The position numbers and the translations under genes are program-made. Below, one piece after another: positions 1-10,232 of a stretch of DNA of 22,515 nucleotides. The notes below the pieces were generated by a model. It searched no databases. It saw only the letters and a program-made list of their open reading frames with translations, and was not told the origin of the DNA. The stretch's first letter is position 1. Each line of letters opens with the position of its first letter. The stretch is from assembly GCA_014904985.1 (NCBI GenBank), contig MU129140.1, positions 59,453 to 81,967 on the forward strand, written 5' to 3'. The DNA is from Hydnum rufescens UP504. Lineage: Eukaryota > Basidiomycota > Agaricomycetes > Cantharellales > Hydnaceae.

Positions 1-564
1 GGCTCAAATTCTACTAAGAAAAAGCCACAGAAGCCATACCGAATCCAGTCCACCTGCATAGGAACCAGAACCACATCTCTGCTGATTGTAAAGAACGAAG
101 CAGAAATCCTCAAATTACGGGTCTCCTCAAGGTAAACACACATTACTGAATATTCAATTTCCTCTTTTATTTAAAAAAAAGGATAACAACCAAATTAGAA
201 TTGTTGCTACAGTATATACCTTGACTGCAGACTTCCAAATCCTCAAGTGGATAGTGGAGTGCGATAAAACAACAGGCACATCCACCATTTTGCCACTGAC
301 TTGCTCATGACTGTTAATGTCTGGGTTTGCTGTTCCCTCGGACCTATGCTCGGACCCCAGCACGGAACAGTGGATGAAGCATGAAAACTGGCGAATGATC
401 GATCGATGACAGGCGAAGCAGGGGATAACTGCAAGTGTGGGGGAGGAAATACAGGTGATCACTTGTTCCATGGTCTCCGATATGGTGGGGCATCTGGGTC
501 GTTGGTGTTTACTTTGGCGATCGATTCCCATTATGGGGGAATGGGTGAGGAGCGTCCTGGACAT
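1..564 (-). CDS. Possible end of an unidentified protein gene, cut by window edge
   Basis: Two stretches of minus-strand open frame look protein-like. The first runs from an ATG at 564 to about 220 and contains a Cys cluster, with C-X2-C and C-X3-C pairs in the segment reading PCFACHRS then FSCFIHC. A candidate donor (AAG|GTATAT) follows at 219. The second runs from about 125 to base 1 without a stop and continues out of the window, reading for example RNLRISASF and VDWIRYGFCG. A phase-compatible acceptor (CTTGAG at 126) would give a 94-nt intron, but a better-looking TTCAG site at 145-149 is out of phase, so the splice is uncertain. I do not recognise the family. The start could also be one of the later Met codons, for example at 531 or 471. 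It could be a decayed gene or chance open frame. Confidence 0.3.
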
Positions 565-1786
565 TGAATTGAAAAGTTCAAGAGGAGTTGGGTTATTATG
601 GTTCGTAGCTGACTAGTCGTAGAACAGCCTGGTATGGCATACAGGGTCCTGTGGGAGGCTTTGAATGTACAGGGCAGATTTAAGAATCAGTACCCAAATA
701 TGTTCATGTAGAGCCTACAAGAAGTTCGGTATCCACCCCTGCTTTGCTTTGGATTGAAGTATTATCCATGCCTCTTTCCAAAGATCATTAATACCTGCGC
801 ATGACCTCCCCACAGCAGACCTCCTCCCAGTCAGCAATTACACTTGTGGTTCAGAGCTTGCAGAACTCGAAGTGTGTAGAAGGGACAGTGGACACGATAC
901 CAGAGAGGCTACTGCCCGAGGGAATATGGTGATGAGTAGAGTCCAGGGACTTCTTCTGCAATCATCTCGACCATAAAAGATCAAGAGACAGATGTCCCCA
1001 TGATCTAACGCAGGTAGAACTCGTGCTTAGAGGCCAAAATGTGTCCCCTGCACTAAGCATCACTAACATCGATGCTTGGCTGAGACCCCGACTCGTACAA
1101 TCCGTCGCCAGGGGGTATCAGGAGACATGAAGATAACTGTCGCCGAACGGGATGCGTATGGTTCGAGGGACGCTCTGATAAATGTTTTGTTGAATTGCAG
1201 CCGACAGAGGCCGGGTATATCTCAGAAGAAGACCCTGATGGGGTGAGTGTAGGTTGGACAATTAGGGTGTGTGGTACAAAATGGCTCGAAAGGGTGACAC
1301 TTCAATCCAAATGACATGATGCAATGTTTGACTGCGAAGCAGAAATTTGGTCAGAAGCAAAATAACTTACTGCTACTATGGAACCTACGTCGACCTCAGG
1401 TACCCACGCACAGCCTTCCACCCTCGTGGCAAATCCAGTGAGCTCAGTCAGCTGTCTGGCCTGACACAGTTCCATGTCAGCACTCTCAGGATGGGGCTCC
1501 AGATTCTGAGCCTGCTCCGACCTCGCTCTCCAGAGTGGCAAAAGTTGCACCTCTAATCAAAATATTCTGGATCGAGCCCTATGACCTGGTCCAAGGATGG
1601 AGATGCTGAGGCAGTGCCAGTCGACACGCTTGGAGTGATCTGTTCGACAATCGGGAGAAGGCTCGAAAACATATTCAAGAAGCCAACAGTTGCTGTTGAA
1701 ACATAAGTCATACCATTGGTCCCAAGTTTTTTTAAATTTGTTAGCTGAATATGAATCATTTGGTGGATGCAGCATCGTCACCTCAT
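565..1786. other. No assignable gene
   Basis: About 1.2 kb of unique, CpG-normal sequence. Only short frames are open. One 42-nt stretch (1201-1242) is flanked by a TGCAG acceptor and a GTGAGT donor and could be a small exon, and 1430-1610 has a plus-strand frame of about 45 codons, but neither can be joined into a convincing gene. If the tandem array to the right is internal to the KDZ element, the left end of that transposon should lie in or near the right half of this interval; I could not find a terminal inverted repeat by eye. Confidence 0.3.
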
Positions 1787-2850
1787 CGCCCTCTCTCAAG
1801 GCACCGGGTAGTGTCACACTGCAGTTTTGCAGTCGCCACTATCCATGCCATCTCTTGCGTGGATCCTCTGTTTGTTCAAGCATTATCTCACTCGCACGTC
1901 ACCTCATCACCCTCCTCAAGGCACAGGTAGTGTCACACCGCAGTTTCAACTGCAGTCGCCACTATCCATGCTATTTATTACACAAACCAGCTCTTTTTTC
2001 TGAGCATTATCTCGCTCACACGTCACCTCATCGCCCTCTCTCAAGGCACCGGGTAGTGTCACCGCGGTTTTGTCTCGCAGTCGCCACTATCCGTGCCACT
2101 TCTTGCGCGAACCAGCTCTTTTTTATCTCACCCATACATCATCTCGTCACCCTCTCTCAAAGCATTGGGTAGTGTCACACCGCGGTTTTGTCTGCAGTCG
2201 CCACTATCTGTGCCATCTCTCGAGCGAACCAGCTCTTTTTTTCGACTGTTATCTCGCCCATACATCATCTCGTCACCCTCCCTCAAAGCATCGGGTAGTG
2301 TCACACCGCGGTTTTGTCCGCAGTCGCCACTATCCGTGCCACCTCTTGCGCGAACCGGCTCTTTTTTATCTCACCCATACATCATCTCGTCACCCTCTCT
2401 CAAAGCATTGGGTAGTGTCACACCGCAGTTTTGTCTGCAGTCGCCACTATCTGTGCCACCTCTTGCGCGAACCAGCTCTTTTTTATCTCACCCATACATC
2501 ATCTCGTCACCCTCTCTCAAAGCATCGGGTAGTGTCACACCGCAGTTCTGTCTGCAGTCGCCACTATCCATGCCATCTCTTGCGCGAACTAGCTCTTTTT
2601 TCAAGCGTTACCTCGCCTGTACATCATCCCGTCACCCTCCCTCAAAGCATCGGGTAGTGTCACACCGCAGTTTCGTCTGCAGTCGCCATTATCCGTGCCA
2701 TCTCTTGCGTGAACCAGCTCTTTTTTCGAGTTTTTTCTCGCTACCCTGTCACCATCTCAAAGCATCGGGTAGTGTCACACCGCAGTTTCACCTGCAGTCG
2801 CCATTATTCTTGCCAGTCGTGCAGTGCAGTCTCTTGCGTGAATCGGCCAT
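1787..2850 (+). repeat. Nine-copy ~120-bp tandem repeat (minisatellite) upstream of KDZ gene
   Basis: The landmark GTAGTGTCAC recurs at 1808, 1927, 2053, 2169, 2295, 2412, 2529, 2654 and 2769, giving periods of 119, 126, 116, 126, 117, 117, 125 and 115. Each unit runs roughly GTAGTGTCACACCGC, CAGTCGCCACTATC, GTGCCATCTCTTGCG, AACCAGCTCTTTTTT, a CATCTCGTCACCCTC block and TCAAAGCATCGG. Long units carry about 8-10 extra bases after the T-run (CGACTGTT or TCAAGCGTT type); short units lack them. The array is pyrimidine-rich on the plus strand and ends about 110 bases before the transposase ATG. Several frames stay open across it only because many periods are near multiples of three; I do not regard them as protein-coding. 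Likely role (inference): subterminal transposase-binding or promoter array of the KDZ element. Confidence 0.92.
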
Positions 2851-2960
2851 CCATCCATTGTCAAGTTTTTTCTCACCTACACGCCACCTCGCCTATCATT
2901 CGTTCCTATTGTACGGCCTCATCAATACCATTTCCGAGTTTCTTGCTCTGCTTTCACATA

Positions 2961-5900
2961 ATGTTGGCTGCAGTCGTGGCTGCCAAGAAGAGGAGGGAGA
3001 AACGAACGCACCAAAAACAAAAACTACCTCCAAATCGAGGTAGTGAGCATGAGCCCCCTCCATCCAAAAGGCCTAGGGGCATGATGGCCCCTTCTATACC
3101 TGCATCTGCCCGAGACATTGCCGATTCGCCTTTGCCCTCCCTCGAAACATCGGTCTCGCCTCGATTCCCTCCTGATCCTCCCCTTACACGTTCCGAGTAC
3201 TTCAGCTGGGACCATGTGGATGTGCAATATGCAGCTGAAACGAGCCAGAGTAAAATACAAGTAATGAAGGACAAACGATCTCGGCATGCACTTCGTAAAC
3301 TTGCTCAAGCAGATAGATGGAACAGAGAGGTGTTACCCAGCCTTATCCGTCCCTACATGAAGGTCGCTCGGGGGCGCTTCTCAGACCTCTCGGCAGAAGA
3401 GCCCCATAGTCCTGCAGTATGTAGATGTGGGGCACCTCGACCCCTTCGGGTTCTCTGCGTTTCCATGGAGCGACTGGAAGAGGTTGTGCTGACGGTCTGT
3501 CCATGCCGTCTGGCTGCCATCCAGCTTGTCGAGCGCGGTTTCTTCCCATGTGCACCTCTTTTCCCCACATTGGCAGTCAGTCTCGACATGCTCGAATTTG
3601 TGGCCTCCCTATTTCTTCATACGGCACCCAATGAAAGAGCATGGGCCGCGACTCTGGTCGAGTACCTCAAAGCTCGTGGCTATGAGTTTGCAACAGGAGA
3701 TTCATTTCGGCGACGCTTTGCGAATGCACTTGCGCACTATCAGGTGCTTGTTCGGTTGGTCAGGGCAGAGATTACTCGAATTGTGCAGGATGATAAGAGA
3801 GGGTTGATCTCAGAGTTGGACGAGAGAACGCCGGTACATGAGCGGGGATATGTCAACGTTCAGAGCGATCCGAAGCTGTTTGCAAACTCAACTCCTGCAA
3901 ATGCTTCAGTTAATGCTCCTGCCACCGTTCTCACTCGTGTGTCTGCCGATCTGCCTCCTGACGTCTGCTCAAATTTCATTCCTGCCGACCATACCCGCCC
4001 CAGTGAATACTTGAGGTCGCGATGCCCACTTTGTTTTGGAGGAAATCATACAGACACACGTAATATGCCGTGAGTAGGCTATTATCTGTGACAAGCCGGG
4101 ATAATAGTCATTCTGACTGCAATGAAACTTGTAGAGTCCAGCTCATAGTTTGCATTGATGCAAATTTCCAACTTAAGCGGATCCGCAACGAAGACCGACG
4201 ACATGGTCATGAGGGAGAGACAGGGGCATGCGATCCCCCAGTCACTTCACCCAAGACAATCGTGTTGTCGAGGGACTATTTGGAGTCCTGGGAAAGGAAA
4301 ATCCTGGAGACTCGTCCTGCAAGGCCAGCACGCATGGGACCGAAACGCACAGCCAACGAGGGCACCGATTATTATGCAGATCACCCGGAGGATGATACGG
4401 TGGAACCAGGCCTCCATGCACCGAACTCGACCTATGATGCATGTCGGCAGTCATTTATTGCTGCAGATGAAGATCGCGTCAAGGCGTCAACCCAGTATTT
4501 TGAAGATACTGGGGTAATAGCTCTACTGTGCCGTCATGACATACCACTTGCTGTTGCAAGCATGTGGACTGCAGGAGAGAAGCAGTTCTATGTCTTTGCG
4601 CTGTTGGAGACCGTCCTGAAGCACGTACCGAGTCACTGGAGAATTGGGGCCCTGTATGACATTGGCTGTCAGATGGACCAGACTCTGAAAAAGTGGAGAT
4701 TCATGCCGGAATGGCTGCCTCGCTTGGAGTGGGGGGTTTCGATTTTCCATGCATACGGTCATCAATGGGCATGCCAGCTCTGGTATCATCCTCGCAAATC
4801 AGAGCTCTGGGGACTCTCAGATGGCGAAGGGTGTGAGCGGTTTTGGAGTGAGCTTCGCAGGCTTATCCCTGGGTTGCGGGTGACAGGCTATCACCGGCGT
4901 CTCTTCATTCTTGACCTCCAGGTGGAGCACATTGATGACGGGAAGCGCATGGGAATGGGAAAGTGGCTCCAAGGTCGAATTGATCGGTTGCAGCACCGCC
5001 TAGAAGAGGCAGAGATGAAGCTCGGTGACCGCTCTCCCAGTTACTTAATGGAGCAGTTCAAAGCCCAACGAGAATATCACAGCCAACCTGTTTCACGCCA
5101 GTCTCAGACGAAAGGTGCCCGAGCTGTGGAACGGATCATATCTCTGACGGCAACCCTTGAGGCTCAGCGAGGGAATCTCAAGGATTTGATTGCTGAGGGG
5201 AATGATTTGGTCCAAGATGACACGACTGCAAGCAATGAAGTGCAGGCGGAGTGGCAGGAAAAAGTCAGGCTGCTGAAGGAGGCCATCCGGCGATTGGAGA
5301 CCACGATCAACAAGAAGACCGATGAGCTGCGGCTAACCGACCGTGCGTCTGCATCTGAGTTAAATAGGCTCAAGAAGGATAAATGGGTCAATATTCAGCT
5401 GAACCTCCGTGCACTTCGTGAGCAACTTCTGAAGAAGCTGAGGGCTAGGAAGTTCGAGCTTGCCACATTGGACCGCGCGAACTCGAGTCGCATCTTGGAC
5501 CAGAAGACAAAGGCCCATGTCGAGAAAGCTGTGAAAAACCGATCCGGTGGGATTGAGGCCACTGTAAAGAAATACAATGCAAGGCTAAAGGAACTGGTTG
5601 TGCTTAGGGGAAGGGGAGGTATTCGGAGAGATGCATACATTCCGCCGATGCTCACAATGGATGGCCTGTACAAGCTGGATGTGGATCAAGATATATGGGA
5701 AGATTCTCGAGGCGATATTGCGGATTTCCCGGATGGAGTTGTGCCCCCTTGGTTGGCAGATCCCTCAGTCAAAGAAGGTATCCGGATCTCACAGGAGGTG
5801 GCCAGCTGCCAGCAGGAGCTTGAGAGGTGCAAGGGTGAGCATGCCAACCTTCGGACGTGGTTCCATGAAGAGTATTCAGCTGCAATGGACCTCTTCATGG

Positions 5901-6295
5901 GATCCAAGGATGAAGATGTCTCGTATTTTGGGCTTCTGCGGGCACACCAACTGTATGACTGGATGACAGCTTGGAAAAAGGACATAGTCCAAGTGCCCAT
6001 TGCTCCTGGTGCTCCAAGTTGGGACTCGGTTCGAATGCCTTTGGCGCTACATCAACATTATGGTGTTCGGTCTAATGTCCGAGTGCAATTGGAACAAGAA
6101 TCTTTAGTTGCCACTACAACCCCGCCATGCCCGGACCATAATTCTCAAAGTAGAAGGAATCTTGATGATTTTGATGCAAGTTCAGATGATGACTCGGAGG
6201 GTGGTGAGCTGGAGGAGTTCTTTGAGCTGGAGGAAGCTGGTTTGATAGCCGCAGTGGACCAAGCAATTGTAGAACTAGATTTGGATTCAGAATAA
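2961..6295 (+). CDS. KDZ-family transposase with CxC1-like cysteine cluster, two exons
   Basis: Joining 2961-4069 and 4135-6295 gives 1089 codons with no stop. The 65-nt intron has donor GTGAGT at 4070, branch point CTGAC at 4113-4117 and acceptor TAG at 4132-4134. The N-terminus is basic (KKRREKR). A cysteine cluster lies at residues 154-197 (CRC, C166, CPC, C197), as in the CxC1 cluster known from KDZ transposases, and CPLCFGG lies at 355-361. KDZ core motifs follow: DANFQLKR (378-385), LYDIGCQ (543-549), HAYGHQWACQ (575-584) and GLSDGEGCERFWS (596-608). The last contains the Glu I take as catalytic; exact DDE assignment is inference. A long Lys/Glu-rich predicted coiled coil (about 640-860) and an acidic tail end the protein. 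KDZ enzymes cut and paste DNA in the nucleus. The start is the first ATG after a CT-rich leader. CpG content is normal, unlike the sequence downstream, suggesting a young copy. An alternative intron 4060-4136 is also in frame but has weaker sites. Confidence 0.9.
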
Positions 6296-6326
6296 TATTT
6301 CCTTTAACCATGTAAATGCTTTGCAT

Positions 6327-6332
6327 AATAAA
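6327..6332 (+). terminator. Polyadenylation signal of the KDZ gene
   Basis: An AATAAA hexamer lies 32 bases after the transposase stop codon. Position and sequence fit a eukaryotic poly(A) signal. The CpG-poor block begins immediately after it. Confidence 0.5.
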
Positions 6333-6384
6333 ATGTCTCGTCTGCACTACAGTAAAGCATTGCAGAATTCTACAAGTTCCAGAG

Positions 6385-6417
6385 TTGATCTCAAATTGAT
6401 CTCAAATTGAGCTCAAA
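6385..6417. repeat. Three tandem 11-bp palindromic units
   Basis: Two copies of TTGATCTCAAA are followed by TTGAGCTCAAA. The third copy contains the perfect 10-base palindrome TTGAGCTCAA. Repeated palindromic half-sites this close to a transposase gene could be a protein-binding site (inference). Confidence 0.7.
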
Positions 6418-6554
6418 CCCAACTCTTTTGCTATCAAATACTCTTTTGATCACTTTTTGATATCAAACATAATACAAGCCTATCAGGCACTATACAGATA
6501 TCAAAATGACATACCTTTTAAGGCCCCTAAGACTGTCTGACCAGCCTGCTCTGA

Positions 6555-7044
6555 TCTGTAATACTCATTAGGTGGTCTCTACTTCCTGCTCTCTCAAGTG
6601 ATGGAATGATTTACCTCCAGATCCGGGAGGGCCTTCAACACCAAGGCATTCTTAGCATTCATTTTGGATCTTTTGCCATGCATGCAACCTTTTCCCACCC
6701 ATAACTCAGTAATTGTGATGGATAATTGTTGTATCCACAAGGATCCTTGTATTCTCCAAGCAATAAATGATGTGTAAGTATTCTTATCAAGGGGAAAAGA
6801 AATGCTCTAACCTTTTGCTACATATAGTGGCATGCGATGTGAATTTCTACCCCCATATTCCCCCAACTATAACCCGATTGAGCTGAGCTTCTCTGCAATC
6901 AAGGCTCAGATTTGTTGTGAGGGAGAGAGGTTTCAGATTGCTGAGACAGATGGGGCTCTTATTTCTCTGCTTCATGAGGTTGTAAATTCTGTCTCCACAG
7001 AAAATGCCCATGCATGGTTTGCATGGTCAGGATATGAATTGTAA
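6555..7044 (+). pseudogene. Relic of a DDE_3 (Tc1/mariner-like) transposase, 3' half
   Basis: Three pieces join into one DDE_3-like catalytic domain. The first, ending near 6630, reads RWSLLPALSSDG then IYLQIREG. After a frameshift at about 6630, the second runs to 6773 with FNTKAFLAF and VIVMDNCCIH, the block carrying the second catalytic Asp. The third runs 6828-7044 with LPPYSPNYNPIELSFSAIK, carrying the final catalytic Glu. Pieces two and three are separated by a 54-nt intron (GTAAGT at 6774, CTAAC at 6807-6811, TAG at 6825-6827) that joins in phase. The DNA-binding N-terminus and the first catalytic Asp are missing and the frame upstream of 6555 is closed. It is therefore a broken 3' half of an old element. 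It sits in the CpG-poor block and ends 46 bases before the 3' end of the oppositely oriented relic gene. Confidence 0.8.
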
Positions 7045-7090
7045 TGGGGAAGATTACTTTTGGTGTGTGGAAACTACTAAAGAGGAAGAA

Positions 7091-9345
7091 TTATTTGATT
7101 TGGGGATGCTTGTGTGCCTTGAGGGCATCCTTGAGACACCTCTCTGTGTCATGCTGGCCATAATAAAGGAGACAAGTTGCCAATGGCACTGGCATCTGGC
7201 ACATTTCAGCAAGTTGGGATGCTGTGCATCCTGCAACTAGGTGGTCGAGGCAAAGGATGCCAGACTCAGAAAGAAACCCTTCATACTGCCCCCAGTTTTC
7301 ACTGCAGGAGCCCTGCTTGTCCGAATCAAGAGTGGATAGCCAATTGAAAATATATGGATACTCAGCAATATTGTTGATGTCAACCTTGGAACTAGGGGCT
7401 AAATCACTGCTAGCTTTTGTGGCGGGGGCTGAAGTCTGTGTAGGAGCCTCAGGACCACTGGGTGCTGGAGGATATTGGGGAGCCCCAGGATATGTATGTG
7501 ATGAGGGATTAGGGTACTGGTAGGCTGGATGTGATGAGTGTGATGGGTATGATGGGTGTGACAGGTGTGACAGGGGCAATGGGTGTGATGGGTGTGAGAG
7601 GGGCATGTGAAATGGGGGAATTGGTGGCAGGTAAGGGTAAAATGGAGGAGGGTAGCCATGCATTCCGAACATCATAGCATTCATGAATTGGGCAGGGAAA
7701 GGATACTGTGTAGAGCCAGGTCCCATCAAGGCTGCTGCAACCTTCCCACACCTCTTAGGCACGAAATCAGTCCCAAAGAGATGTTCTTTGGTAGAATCAG
7801 GAACAGACTCAATTGTAGTTGGGTTGCTGGGATCATCCTAAACATAACTTGAATAATAAACCATAATGAGAGAATGTCACAACTTACAATCATGTTTGCC
7901 CATTCATTTCATTCCTTGAAAAGAAATTCAACATGCTGCTGACTATTTGGATGAATTAAGCAGCACCAATCAATCCCATTTGTTGGCAGACAGAGCCTAC
8001 AGATGAATTTGGAATTGGTTTGGGCCAAGGTGCTTTGTGCTGGTTCTTCATTATCACTTGTGACCAATTCTGCCCATCTATGCTTCAATCTGCCCTAGCA
8101 AAGCATTTTTTCTAAGCCATAACAAATAGTCAAGATTCTATGCATTATCAGCTCACCATGAGTTTGAATTCTTTAGCAGAATTTTTCCCTGACTCTGCAT
8201 CGCCACAGGTGGAGGAATTTTTGTCCTCAAGGCAGACACATACTGGTCTAATGGCTCACTTTGAGCCTTTCTTTGGTTGTAACTGTTGGAGGATGTGGAT
8301 CATAGCACCAAGTGACTTGCTGTCCTTAAGGCTCTGAGGCCACTGGTTCTTATCATCAGAAGAGAGGAGGTAGCACACTGAAACTCATTTGACAGACTGA
8401 CCCATAGCTTCAGCCACCCTCATCAGGAAGGCATCCCAAGTGATTTCTGAATCCACAGTAATCATACATGCCTCACAGTCCAAGGTTGGGCACTCGACAG
8501 TGATACTGAAGACTTGCTCATCATCATCTCATTTGGATTGGTCAATCAGATGGTCAACTGGAGGCATGGTTTTCTGTTGTTTAGGCTTCCTTATGTTGCT
8601 GGTCATTGCTAAGGCAGCCAGTTTGTCAGCACATACATATGTATCCAAAAAAACACCCACCTGCTTTTGCTTTGGGATTTTTAGCTGCCACCCTATCATA
8701 GATCTTCTGATACTTGTCCAATGTGGCCAGTGTCCTATGATCTGCCTCCCTGTTGTCTGTGGAGTCTGACAGGTGTCTATCCAGGTCCCATGTCACATGG
8801 CAGTTGTTGCTAGTATGCCTGCAAGTGTCTTCATCCAGCTCGCCCCCTAGTTCCACACTTGATTCACCATCATCTTTGTCTTCATCATCATTGTTGTACC
8901 CACCACCATCCGCTGGTACCACCAACACCACCTCATCTTCATCTGAGTTGTGGTTCACATTGGGTGCAGGGCCATCCATATCAGTATATATGTCATGTCC
9001 ACTTGAAGGCTCATATGCCTTGGTGAAGGCTAATAGAAGTTTTGCACTTTCCAGGTCATCATTGGGTGTAGTTGAGTGATTTTCTCACATTTGGCCTTGA
9101 GTCATAGACTGCAAAGGGGATTGGAGCATATCAGTGGCCTTGACAGTAGTGAATCTTGGCACTGGCCTAGGTGTTTGCTTAAATGCTGAAGATTTGCCCT
9201 TGTCTAGGCTGGTGGTAGGCTTCAAGGTGGATAGTGTGGTAGTCACACTCTGAGGATCTTGTTTCGCCAGTCTAGCAGAGCTTTGCTTCTCCTTGCAGTC
9301 CTGGGTGCATTCCTGGGCCCTTCATGCTTTGGCTGCTGCTCCCAT
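7091..9345 (-). pseudogene. Four-exon gene of unknown family, broken by six in-frame TGA codons
   Basis: On the minus strand, exons 9345-8661, 8608-8157, 8094-7888 and 7837-7091 join in phase (697 codons) across introns of 52, 62 and 50 nt with GTGGGT, GTGAGC and GTAAGT donors and AG acceptors. The 52-nt intron has a CTGAC branch site. Reading order: a Lys/Arg/Ser-rich start; an acidic Asp/Glu segment (HNSDEDEVV, NNDDEDKDD); a folded-looking region (FSITVECPTLDC, SEITWDAFLMRVAEAMG); a Cys/His segment (FICRLC, DWCCLIHP); a Pro/His/Tyr/Ser-rich stretch; and a C-terminal helical, SAM-like region (YIFNWLSTLDSD, LSESGILCLDHLVAG). The six stops at 9322-9324, 9085-9087, 8529-8531, 8385-8387, 8256-8258 and 7909-7911 are all TGA, as expected from CGA to TGA decay. 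The start is uncertain because an in-frame TAG lies just upstream. I do not recognise the family; it may be an accessory gene of a mobile element. Confidence 0.65.
7528..7605 (-). repeat. Imperfect 9-bp repeat encoding His-Pro-Ser repeats
   Basis: Plus-strand units of the type TGTGATGGG recur about eight times with point changes. On the minus strand they encode a low-complexity SHPSHP-like tract inside the last exon of the relic gene, explaining its Pro/His/Ser/Tyr-rich segment. Confidence 0.75.
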
Positions 9346-10232
9346 TGTGATGAGTAGCTATAGTACTTGGCCATTCACAACCACCACATTCAGCCAAGCT
9401 ATACATCATGTGCAACAATGTCAAATTTTTTCCATTTATCTCAAGACTTGGTTTGCAGGTAGTAGGCATATATAGCTAAATCATATTTAAAAAGGATAGC
9501 TCTAGCTGCTCTGTACAGGGAGTAATCGTCAGCAGAAGATTAAAATCAAGTGAAACCTAAAAAATGGAATCCAGTGTCCATAATTACATTTGCAGGTAGG
9601 CACAATGAATACAAGTACAGGAAACCTAACCTCACATCATTCTATGCAGTATTACACTCAATATTGCTCATGCAAGATCAGTGTCATTTCTCCTTTTTTT
9701 TTGGTGTTTTCTGAAAGTGCCAACCTTCTTGCAAACAGCTGTAGTCAGGTCTTGCATGGACTTCATATATACAGTCCAGCTTCCACTGCACACTGATGAC
9801 ACACTGAGTGACCTTTGCTGACATATCAGTGACTACCATGCCACCAAATATGTGTATATCAAAAACAGATCATGTAGAGGAAAAAATGGTATCATCATCA
9901 ACCACATGAACTTACTGAAGGAACACATCATTTCCCTACAACAATCAAAGACCATGGAACAACTGACAATTACAGCACCAAGATGTCAGAAACATTTCAT
10001 ATTGAGTTGTGGAAGGAACCATATCAAGAGTTGAACCATAAGGACTTCATGAACCAAGTTATATGTTCACTCACATGAAAAGAAAATATCCACCAGTTCC
10101 AAAGTTATCTGCAATGGAAAAGCCAGGAATGGGATCTACTTGATGAAGCCCAAGACTGTCAGGATCAAATTGACATTTGCTTCCACCTAAGGACTTACCC
10201 ATCAGAGTATCATTCTTCATTGACTCTATCAT
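9346..10232. other. No gene seen; CpG-poor old repeat DNA
   Basis: Stops occur in all frames. A short minus-strand frame at 9272-9469 (AECGGCEWPST) overlaps the start of the relic gene in another frame; it could be an upstream exon displaced by a frameshift, but I cannot join it. CpG is nearly absent: one at about 9527 and none in 9541-10232 by hand count. Confidence 0.4.

Larger units (their letters stand above)
6296..6554. other. AT-rich spacer between KDZ gene and transposase relic
   Basis: No coding frame is seen. It contains an 11-bp triplicate (6385-6417), a perfect 12-base palindrome TTTGATATCAAA at 6456-6467, and several further ATCAAA/TTTGAT half-sites between. The right end of the KDZ element is expected here because CpG density drops at about 6340, but no terminal repeat partner was found to the left of the tandem array. 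Confidence 0.4.

Noticed and set aside
1787..2850. Possible CRISPR-like array
   Set aside because: Units are about 120 bp, contiguous and similar along their whole length, with no unique spacers, in a eukaryotic context.
1690..3043. Long plus-strand open frames across the tandem array, one of 316 codons running into the transposase gene
   Set aside because: They stay open because several repeat periods are close to multiples of three; more than one frame is open at once and the translation is only the repeat read over and over.
4155..5966. Alternative frames inside the KDZ gene on both strands
   Set aside because: They overlap the transposase frame, which has recognisable motifs and continuous coding.
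1500..6500. Terminal inverted repeats for the KDZ element
   Set aside because: I compared the flanks by eye and found no convincing inverted match; the real ends may be short or outside the regions I compared.
7091..9345. Reading the six TGA codons as recoded (selenocysteine or Trp)
   Set aside because: Selenoprotein machinery is absent from nearly all fungi, nuclear TGA-to-Trp recoding is not expected here, and other genes in the window use TGA as a normal stop. CpG decay explains the pattern.
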